From the NCBI GenBank assembly GCA_029953675.1, contig JAMWBK010000008.1, forward strand, positions 496,001 through 560,000: a stretch of DNA of 64,000 bases, given 5' to 3'. Within the stretch, counting starts at the first letter, position 1; each line of letters opens with the position of its first letter. The DNA is from Rhodosorus marinus. Its lineage: Eukaryota; Rhodophyta; Stylonematophyceae; Stylonematales; Stylonemataceae. The notes beneath the pieces are model-generated. The model did no database searches and had not been told where the DNA came from. It saw only the letters and a program-made list of their open reading frames with translations. The position numbers and the translations under genes were made by a program. This document shows positions 1 to 7,853 of this stretch, piece after piece.

Positions 1-35
1 ATGAGTGGTTTTGCCTTTTTGGGTGCTCGGTGAGT

Positions 36-209
36 ATGGAGGACGTTCGGACTGAAGCGGAGCGTCGTTGTAAGAAACGTGCGTGTGAAATACAGGCTTG
101 CCTCAAAAGGAATAAATACCAGCAGGACCAATGTAAACGGGAGCTGGACGATTACTTCTCCTGCGTGAAGAAGGCGGAAAAGCAGCTCTCGGAATCTTCG
201 TTGAAATAA
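36..209 (+). CDS. CMC4: CMC4-like twin CX9C mitochondrial protein
   Basis: A 57-residue single-exon protein. It has two CX9C motifs: CKKRACEIQAC at residues 12-22 and CKRELDDYFSC at 33-43, separated by ten residues. The segment ACEIQACL matches the CMC4/p8-MTCP1 family closely. Proteins of this type are imported into the mitochondrial intermembrane space by the Mia40 oxidative relay, fold as a disulfide-locked helical hairpin, and are linked to respiratory-chain assembly. The ATG at 36 is the only one that gives the whole motif. A strong donor-like GTGAGT lies just upstream (30-35), so a 5' exon or 5'UTR intron outside the window is possible. It converges on the Cwf18 gene with a 70-bp gap. 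Confidence 0.85.
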   Translation: MEDVRTEAERRCKKRACEIQACLKRNKYQQDQCKRELDDYFSCVKKAEKQLSESSLK

Positions 210-279
210 GTTTTGGACGCGGTGGCTCTCCTTCGCTTTGCTTTTTTGGTTTACGCATTGTTATGTACTTGAACAGCTG

Positions 280-930
280 TTAGAATTCAATATCAGAGTC
301 TTCTTCTCCTTCGCCGGCTTGATCGACCGCATTGGCCAACTCAGTGCCATCACCCTCCACGGTATCCTCTTTCGCAGGATTATCCCCTTCCTGGTCTCCC
401 ACTCGCTGCCTAACTAGTTCGAGTATTGAGCGCTGAGTTCTTCGCTCTAGCTTTTCTAGTTTGCTAGATAAGTCTCGTTTCAAATCCCAGTTTGGCTTCT
501 TCGGAGCAAGTTTGTTCTACATAAGAGTTCGTTCGTTGGAGTCGACAGATGGATATCATAGTATTAAAACACAAAGACATGGTTTTCAGAAGTTGCATTT
601 CGTCTGGAAAGTTTTGCGGCGCTATACGACTCACCAAATCCTTCGACGCGACCAGCAGTTTCTCATTACACTCCATGATGATCTTCTCCTGTGCAGATAA
701 CACCTCTTGCACAATTTCCTCGGGATCCTTTGGCTTTTCGTAAACTTACATTAAAACAAATAAGAGACGATCAAAGAAAAGTAAATTTAGCAACCAAAAG
801 AAAACACTTGATATATTAGCACCTCAGTCCATTGGGTTCTACACTCACGTTTCCTCAGGCCCTCGTCCCGCGGTAAATAAGTCCGAAATCTCAATCGCTT
901 CGGCGGACTAGACTCCATAGCAGTAGACAT
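280..930 (-). CDS. CWF18: Spliceosome protein Cwf18/CCDC12
   Basis: Deduced exons on the minus strand are 930-849, 744-635 and 516-280 (142 aa); every junction is GT-AG and restores frame. The N-terminus reads RLRFRTYLPRDEGLRK, matching the conserved start of CCDC12/Cwf18. The C-terminal core KKPNWDLKRDLSSKLEKLE followed by RRTQRSILELVRQR is the family signature, and an acidic tail ends the protein. Cwf18 proteins belong to the NineTeen-related part of the active spliceosome. The two introns (104 and 118 nt) are typical of this window. The frame between the two conserved blocks is a predicted helix without homology I can name. Confidence 0.88.
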
Positions 931-1419
931 TCCAGTTCAGCCAGAGGTAGGAAGATCCGTCTGCCTCGTCATTCCCCCCCATCCACTTCAAACCGTTTGC
1001 TACGAAGCACGAGAGCGTATGTCTCTTTTCCCGCTGGACATCTCCTCATTGTAAAAATCCGGAGAGGAAGCTCCATCGTTGTTACTTTTTGAGCTGGGGG
1101 GTTTGTCAAACTGCAGAGGCAGAACTGTCAGATGCAGTGTTGGGAGGAAAACGCTTCTGATACTTTCTCTGGAAGGTAATTTTCGACGAGAAAGTCGTCT
1201 CCGTATGCCTGGCATGGAAGATGTGGAAAGATTCGTTGAACTGTAGGATGCATTGTAGATATCGGGCTGCGTTTCTTTGGCTTTTAGAGGATCTTCCTTA
1301 CAGAAAGTGCCTCGAGCTCTAACTTCTGGGCCGATTCATGGAAGAAAGCGATCGCAGACTTGATTGCGTCTCTACCAGTCGTTACAAGTCTCTGATCCTG
1401 TTCGGGGGTTGTTTTGAGT
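931..1419. other. Spacer between CWF18 and SPO11 with one unassigned ORF
   Basis: A minus-strand reading frame runs open from about 1335 to a stop at 1000. It encodes a basic, serine-rich stretch with no recognised domain. It could be an exon of an unrecognised gene or part of untranslated sequence. Nothing else is seen here. Confidence 0.3.
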
Positions 1420-2537
1420 TCAAAAAACTCGTCTGGTGGCGTTTCTGGTTAATGCATTCGTTTTCTTTGGTTCCATCCATACGCTGAAAAAGCTCTCCAG
1501 GCTCTTGACTAGCTGTTTCTCGCGCTCGGTGATGTGTAGCCAGAATTGACTGCCGAGATCTTGATGTTCTATGGGATTGACTCCGAGCCAGATTATCCTG
1601 CCGAGTTTCGGACATCTCTATCAGCAAAATAGTCACGATCGAAAACCGTTCTCCAGCCTGAACATACTGCGATCCAAGGAATGGCGGCATAAAACACCGT
1701 GCTATGTCGAGTCCATGCGGATCTCCATCCGTAAGGAGAAAGAAGGGAAGCCTGTGTCCTCTTCTCTCGGTCTCGTCCCTTATGAGTCTCAGGAGCTCCA
1801 ATGTGGAAACATTGGGATAGCCTTGCTTGGATGCAACAAAGGGAAACTGAGCAGACCGAAATCAATGAATCGACCAGACCTTCAGCAGCTAGTACCTTTG
1901 GCCGTGACAAGCACCGCTCCATGCTGCACGTCAAATCTTGATCTTGCTAACTTGACAAATATGGTTTCCTTCTCAACTATCTACTCGAGGTTCATGTTAT
2001 TCACACCAAGGTACTTAGCCGAAAGTAGACTAATCATCCGCACCCAGTCGAAAGCTTGGGACATTGCCGTACGAGAACATAGTTTGCGGCCAGCTGGAGC
2101 GCCCTGATCCTCAGCGGACGGGCCGGTATGAAGCACCCAAGCGAAGGAAATTTGAAAGCGTCTACAAAGTTTCCATTTTCGTCCGTCCAGGAAATGGCTC
2201 CTAGAACCCTGCCTCTGGAGCTTGCAACAATGTTCAGGTCGTTGCGCGCGAAGTTGAGCATTTTGGCGACCGTTTCAAGCGTTTGGTCGGATGCGCGCTG
2301 ACACTTGAACAACTTGACGTTCGTGTAGTATAAATCCCTCTTGGTAATCGTCTGGGACTGATCGACCAGCTCAAATACAGACGCAAGGACATGCAATAAG
2401 CGAGCAAGGGATAAAGACTTGTATCCATGAAAACCCTCCTCGATCGCGCCAAGGACAAGGTTTTCAATCGCCAACATCACTCCTTGACGCCGTTCCGCAA
2501 TATCTACAGACCGACTTGGAACCTTCAAAAATAACAT
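1420..2537 (-). CDS. SPO11: Meiotic recombination protein SPO11 (topoisomerase VI-A family)
   Basis: Deduced exons are 2537-2073, 1980-1896, 1821-1647 and 1615-1420 (306 aa, frame kept throughout). SPO11 makes the double-strand breaks that start meiotic recombination. The winged-helix part carries the catalytic tyrosine motif TKRDLYYTNVKLF. The Toprim part shows VLIVEKETIF (metal-binding Glu) and the acidic motif FLLTDGDPHGLDIA. Near the end IIWLGVNP matches the conserved WLG motif. The last intron is only 31 nt by this model, which is odd, but splicing it restores the family alignment with almost the same length as animal SPO11. The N-terminus is shorter than the usual ~390 aa, so an upstream exon may be missing; a possible acceptor lies just before the ATG. 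Confidence 0.9.
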
Positions 2538-3125
2538 GACTGCTCCAGGAGTCTGTAGAATCTAGTCAAGGCCTGCAGATCCTGTGCTTGTCCCATAATC
2601 TATCTTGCTCACCAAAACTTAACCCTCGAACCAGAATCTCAATCGACGGCTTCCACAAGATGGCTCCTCGGTAAGCTCCGCGTCGTCCCCATATACTTAT
2701 GCGCCGCTTCTCAGAATCTCTAAGGTAACATTGGATAGCCATGAGACCCGTGCCCGGCCAAGGAGAAACTATGAAAATATTAACAGAAGCGCCTGAACAG
2801 CGGTCAACTCTGGTATCATGGGCCAAAGCACTCTTGGCCCATGAGATAAAAAAAGGAACATCAGCCTAATTTAGGAAACCGAGCTTTGGTTAGAATGAAG
2901 ATGCTGCTGAGGGGATTTTTAGGCAGTAGTCGTTTTTTTCACGCAGTCCTAAGGAATCTGCTCCAATAGCCAAAAGAGTGGAACAAGAAGAACATCTTCG
3001 GCTGCCACATCGTCGTGTTGATCAAACCTCGTAGTTAGTTGTAGTAGTTTGCAAATGCGGTTCGAAACACGAAATTTCGCTACCTTTTCAAAACGGGCGA
3101 GTTTAAATCAACGCAACTCCGTTCC
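2538..3125. other. Spacer upstream of SPO11
   Basis: A minus-strand open frame at 2566-2826 lacks an ATG and any recognised domain; it may be an upstream SPO11 exon. The rest shows no gene. Confidence 0.3.
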
Positions 3126-5171
3126 TCAGCTCGTTGACTCCTCGATTCCCTCCTCGAGGGAGACGGCGTTCCCCTCACGGGTCATGTAACCTTTCATCTC
3201 CGCTGGATTTCCGTATACGAGTGCAAACGGCATCACGTCCTTCGTTACCACTGACCCGGCGCCGACAAAAGCATAGCTAATGGGCAAATCGCAAGATGAC
3301 ATAGTTTTAGGGCTAGGCACAGCTTGGAGCTGTCGAGAATAGCGCGAAAGTCATCTACGAACCTCCCAATCTCTACACCGCATACAATTGTCGAATTTGC
3401 GCCAATGGTAGCCCCTTCGTTAACGGCAGTATGCATGAACTCATCTCTTCGGATAACCTCGCTCCGCGGGTTCTTTACGTTCGTGAAGACAACACTCGGT
3501 CCAACGAATACGTTATCAGCCAGGGACACGCCGTCGTAAACCGAAACATTGTTCTGAACTTTGACATTCTTCCCAAGAACGGCTTTGCTAGCAATATACA
3601 CATTCTGACCTATATTACAGTTGTCACTGCAACCGAGAAGATCCCACAGACGTTCCTTAAGTACATATACCACTCAACGAGACCCAGCTATTCGGTCTCC
3701 ACTACCGTGAGAGACCGTGCAGGCTTGCTGGCGATGTTCGTCAGCAAGTCTGCACGCTGAGGAAGTGCTGGGGAAAGTATCCTACTACTAGACAAGCCTT
3801 ACCCAATAACTGCACCGGGCATCACATGCGAAAAATGCCATATCCTCGTGCCGTGACCTATGACAGCTCCTTCATCTATTACAGCTGTACTGTGGCTCTT
3901 ATATCCTGGGCTCGGTAAAGAAATGTCCGTTGTTTGAGACTTCCCAACCGCAGAGTCACCACTGTTTGACGGAGGCAATCCGGTTTCAAATGTTGCAAGC
4001 GATCCTCTGGCGTTCGAGGACTTGGCCGCGTCCAGTTGTTTCTGTGCTTTCTCCAAAACCCAGAGTACATCCAGCGCCTCGTCGGAATTGGTCAGTGGCT
4101 TTTCTCTATCTTTGCAGCGGTCCAGGAAGTGCCTGACCTCAACTGCTAGCGCCCTCTCTCCGTCCGCGGAGAGCGTCGGAGTAGAATAACCATGTTCCAA
4201 TTTGATCGCCACGGGACTGGGCTTGGGCTGCTCCGCAGTTGGCTGTGTTGCGGCGTATCTGAACACCTTGAGCTGTTCCTGCAACGGCTTTGCTGCATCA
4301 TAGACGATGAAACCTTCCGTTCCGATGATCACCATCTCTCGGTGCAAATAAGGGTGCAGCCAGCTGACGCTGATTGTTGCCGTGCGGTCACCTGGATGAC
4401 GAGGGAACCGGCGGTAAGCCTTTCAAGTCGACAGGAAACCGTGAGGCTTTGGGGAAGGAGAAAGCACACCTTCAAAGCCGAGATTGAGGGAGACAAAATC
4501 CTCTACGTTTCCCAGAAGAGCCTGTCCTGTACAGGTCACTTTTGTTGCCCTTCCACCGAAAATTCTTGAGGCTAATGAAATATCGTGAACTGCCAGGGAC
4601 CACAGAGCGTTCTCATCCGCTCTGACAGTGCCAAAGTTCAGTCTGTTTGACTTCAAGTGCTTCGGATCTCCGATTGCGTTTGAAGATAACAGATCCAGGA
4701 GCTTCTGCACTGCCAGATCATAGTTTAGGATGTGTCCAACCTGAAGTACAATCGAGCAGCGACGCAGTCTCGATCAGCGATGTGCAAAGTGACGATGCTC
4801 AGAACTATGTTACGTGTTACCATTAGAATGGACCCCTTCTTCCTCTCAAGATTCTGCAGCTCAAGCCCCTCATTCTCGCTTAAGCAAAGCGGCTTCTCGA
4901 CGAAGACGTCCTTTCCCAATTCGAGGGCTTCAGATGCTATCTTGAAGTGCGTTTTCGCTGGAGTCACGACTAACACTGTCTTCACTGAGTCGCTCTCCAA
5001 TGCCTTGCGGTAGTGGTTCACACAAGACAACCCTTTAGCGCTCCAATCGACCAGCCGCGAATCGTCTGAATCACAGACAATCAATTGATCGCCAAAGCCC
5101 AGGTCTACCAGCGTCCTCACATGGTTCTTCCCAAACCTGCCAGCGCCGATCACAAGAATATCGCCTTCCAT
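3126..5171 (-). CDS. Fused Gfo/Idh/MocA UDP-sugar dehydrogenase (WbpB/WlbA-like) and hexapeptide N-acetyltransferase (WbpD/WlbB-like)
   Basis: Five deduced exons (5171-4821, 4740-4470, 4391-3803, 3626-3363, 3276-3126) give 541 aa with all GT-AG junctions in frame. Residues 1 to about 320 are an oxidoreductase: the Rossmann motif [11 protein letters not shown], the EKPL motif and [16 protein letters not shown], as in WlbA/WbpB. Residues about 370-541 are a left-handed beta-helix acyltransferase: [45 protein letters not shown] and the YGNPA motif. In bacteria these two enzymes oxidise UDP-GlcNAcA at C3 and acetylate the 3-amino group in the pathway to UDP-2,3-diacetamido-2,3-dideoxy-glucuronate, used in surface glycans. 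The aminotransferase (WbpE type) that acts between them is not in this window. No signal or transit peptide is evident, so it is likely cytosolic. Eukaryotic introns argue against bacterial contamination. Confidence 0.9.
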
Positions 5172-5587
5172 GCTTGTCCTTCTCAAGACCTAGAAACTCT
5201 AGTCTCTTTGTTAGGAGCCAATCGTCCCGTGAACGGATCCAGCCCATTCCCAGTTTCCCACGTGCGATCTCTTATAGACTCAACATGGGACGCTGTCCCG
5301 AAAACTGTCCCAGTTTTGTCCCATTCTCGTCCCGTTCTCGTCCCATTTTCTGCTTGGTGCACCATAAGTTCTTTCGCGGACAGGGTCGTCACACTATGGT
5401 TGTGTCACGTTGGTCTGCTTTTTCGCTGACTACGACGGTACAGAAGTGGGCAAACCGTGAAGATCCACGAGAACACACTAACGACAATAGTATCAATCAC
5501 CATGGACTGTGCCAAGAAGAGTTGGTGAAGTGGTCAAAAAGGTTGTAAAGAGCTTTGCTTCGAGAGGAATATACTCGCAACCACTAC
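5172..5587. other. Spacer at the edge of the retrotransposon nest
   Basis: Upstream region of the fusion gene. It contains a short direct repetition of GTCCCGTTCTCGTCCC type around 5295-5350 (tgtcccgaaaactgtcccagttttgtccc and similar blocks). No coding potential is recognised. Confidence 0.3.
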
Positions 5588-6002
5588 ACTGATGCGAGGC
5601 GCTGCAGCTCGGTCAATGCGGTAACTGAAGGGATTCCAGTGCGTTGCGGCGATGTTAGGCTCTGCGCTTCGCGATGATGCATTGCTCTACCGGTTTGGTA
5701 ACCACAAATCGCAATATCCATTTCACTCCGAACTGACGACGCCCTTTTAAGTCTCTCTCTGTTAAACAATCTCGCCACCCCCACTCATCATCGAGTGCTT
5801 TGGTTTAGTTGATAGTGTAGGTTCTAGTTGGCTTCGTGGGCTCTTTCCGTACAACCCGGGGCGTCTTGACAGCCTCCTCACGGAGCTGTCCTTGACCCTC
5901 TGGCGTTCCAACGCGGCTTTATTGTTGGACGCGCGGCATCAGCGTCTTGTTTCTCGCTTCTCAGGATAGTTCGGCTCTTAATAAACGGATGACGGATGAT
6001 GA
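5588..6002 (+). mobile_element. Family 1 non-LTR retrotransposon, 3' fragment (subfamily B)
   Basis: Homologous to the 3' third of the better preserved copies at 14.1-15.1 kb, with a substitution of foreign sequence around 5700-5775. It reads through the conserved end LLTELSLTLWRSNAALLLDARHQRLVSRFSG-like (interrupted), then a stop, AATAAACGG and a GATGATG tail. Frameshifts make it non-functional. Confidence 0.8.
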
Positions 6003-6109
6003 TGGTACATTAGATCTCCCAATGTTGGTAGAAGCAGATCCTCCCACAGAGAGTATCAGGGATCTTCTGAATCAGCGGATGATGATGACGATGATGATGA
6101 TGAAGATCG

Positions 6110-6202
6110 GAGGCAACGCTGCTTTATTGTTGGACGCACGTCATCAGCGTCTTGTTTCTCGCTGCTCAGGGTAGTTAGGCTCTGAATAAACGGATCATCG
6201 GA
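6110..6202 (+). mobile_element. Family 1 retrotransposon, 90-bp 3' tail
   Basis: A very short 5'-truncated copy. It starts inside the final codons, runs through TAG and CTCTGAATAAACGG, and ends in ATCATC. It follows a GATGATGATGACGATGATGATGATGA tract, so it appears to have landed next to a GAT repeat. Confidence 0.8.
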
Positions 6203-6402
6203 ATTTGTTGGGCAGCGGGGGTCTCAGTCAGGTACGTGACGCAGGCGAGTCTCCGAATTCGTGGGTTTGTCTCAGGGTTGAAGTGTCTGTGTATCACAGA
6301 GATAGCCTGTAGGATTTCTCCCTTCAGGGAGTCCGCAGAGCGGAGTAGATGTGGGTTTTGGGGCACATACGACAACTTCTCGGAGTACCGCTTGCTGATC
6401 AA
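6203..6402 (-). mobile_element. Family 2 non-LTR retrotransposon, inverted internal fragment
   Basis: Minus-strand sequence similar to 7553-7725 read in the opposite direction; the shared peptide core is LACVTYLTETP versus LACVTNLTETP. It corresponds to the segment upstream of the zinc knuckle in family 2 and lies head-to-head with the zinc knuckle piece that follows. Confidence 0.65.
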
Positions 6403-7143
6403 CCGCTGTCGGCGCGCTGCTCCACGTGCCGCACCACCCATGACGCCTACGGGTATCAACTGCTCCACCGCTGCCCGAGCTCCATACGCATGCGCGTCCA
6501 TCGCCACCACGAGTTAGTGACAACCGTCGCGCGACTGTTGCGAGAGTGGTGTTGCGAGGATGTCCTCGTCGAGCCCGGCCTCATGAAAGAGGAATGAGGA
6601 CCAGCCCCATCCAGCACCTGATACTCAGGCGACATACCCTAGGACGTACCGGACGCTCTTCTTCGATGCCGTGGTCACCAGTCCTTTCCGGACACACACC
6701 CTGCAAAGATCCGCCAATCGCACTGGCCATTCCGCCGACACTGCCGCTCAACGAAAAACCACAAAGATCCGCCAATCGCACTGGCCATTCCGCCGACACT
6801 GCCGCTCAACGGAAAACCAACAACTACCGCGCCGCCGTCACCGACCCGGAGGATTTCATCCCGATAGCCATGGAAACATATAGACGACTCGCCACTCACA
6901 CGATGACCGAACTTCGCAGCCTCACCAGGCACCTTGACTCCGACCGCAACGTCCTCAACAGAGCCCTCGCCTCGATTAACCGGACCCTGTGGAGGGGCAA
7001 TGCCTGGAGTGGCCTTAATAGCTTTAGGTAGGTAGGTGATGATCCGTAGGTAGGTAGTGTTACGAGGAGTCACCTGGCGGTGACGTCCCGTTCCCTATCG
7101 TAGGACACCCACCCGGGGTTGTTAGTTTCTCAATAAAGGGGGT
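6403..7143 (+). mobile_element. Family 2 non-LTR retrotransposon: zinc knuckle, restriction-like endonuclease and 3'UTR
   Basis: The coding order is a zinc knuckle (CSTCRTTHDAYGYQLLHRC, about 6435-6492), an endonuclease core (FFDAVVTSPF, about 6660-6690), then AAQRK and a final block EDFIPIAMETYRRLATHTM (about 6848-6905) before a stop near 7030. This is the C-terminal layout of elements with a PD-(D/E)XK restriction-like endonuclease. Frames change between the blocks, partly because of a 58-bp tandem duplication, so it is a pseudogene. The 3'UTR ends in TTTCTCAATAAAGGGG near 7140. The same 3' end is found inverted at 16.7-17.2 kb. Confidence 0.75.
6704..6819 (+). repeat. 58-bp tandem duplication
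   Basis: Two nearly identical units, 6704-6761 and 6762-6819, each starting caaagatccgccaatcgcac. The length is not a multiple of three, so it breaks the endonuclease frame of the family 2 copy. Confidence 0.95.
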
Positions 7144-7725
7144 GGGGTGTGTAGCATCCGCCACGGTTCTTTCTTGCCGTACACCTACCTCTCCGTCGTG
7201 CATAATCCCGGAATCGGGAGTCCTAGCAATTGTCGTATATTCAGGTGCAGGCCCTTACCACTCAATTTTAATGGCTTACAAATACCGAAGAAGTCTGGCC
7301 CGAGAAGCCGAATACATTTGGAGCGAATCATAGACTGTCTACAAACAGCCCCTACCGAAGACTTGGCAAGAAACAACCCTACATGGCAGCAGGTCGCCCT
7401 CCCCTGCAGGAGGGGAGGCCTTGGATTCTGCACTCGAAGACGTGTCAAACCCATTGCCTTCTACACGGCATAGATACACACCTTCCAGGAGAACCAAGGC
7501 TACTGGCCACACGTCAAAGCCTGCAAGAAAGAACCGTGGCGGATGCTGCACACCCCACCCCTAGAAGCCCACATCTACTCCGCTCTACGGACTCCCTGAA
7601 GGGGCAAATCTTACAGGGTAGCTCTGCGATACAGAGACACGTCAACCCTGAGACCAACCCACGGAGCTCGCCTGCGTCACGAACCTGACTGAGACCCCCT
7701 TTGTCCAACAAATTCCTAACCAGCC
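7144..7725 (+). mobile_element. Family 2 retrotransposon fragment with 34-bp terminal inverted repeat
   Basis: Plus-strand remnants of the region after the reverse transcriptase: QVALPCRRGGLGFCTRR (about 7390-7440), then WPHVKACKKEPWRMLHTPP (about 7502-7560), then the block shared with 6203-6402. The first 34 bases (7144-7177) are the reverse complement of 7529-7562 with one mismatch, so an inverted piece precedes the sense piece. No complete domain remains. Confidence 0.6.
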
Positions 7726-7805
7726 CTGGTGAAGCATGGTTCCATCCAAATTGTTTTCACCGGCTGGTCTCTCATTCCCTGGTCGACCCCGAGTACAGAG
7801 CTCGA

Positions 7806-7853
7806 ATCATCATCATTCATTTATTCAGAGGTAAGAGCGAGAGACAAGACCCT
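7806..7853 (-). mobile_element. Family 1 3' tail remnant
   Basis: atcatcatcattcatttattcagagg followed by gcgagagacaaga is the reverse complement of the family 1 end (tcttgtctctcgc ... cctctgaataaacgg) with a short internal loss. It abuts the start of the large plus-strand copy. Confidence 0.7.

Noticed and set aside
4192-4569. 125-residue plus-strand open frame
   Set aside because: Antisense to exons 2 and 3 of the dehydrogenase-acetyltransferase fusion.
3126-5171. Bacterial contamination as the source of the WbpB-WbpD gene
   Set aside because: Four short GT-AG introns interrupt conserved motifs, and neighbours such as SPO11 and CWF18 are eukaryotic.
6704-6819. Possible minisatellite or regulatory repeat
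   Set aside because: Only two units, and they lie inside the family 2 endonuclease coding region, so a simple duplication is enough.
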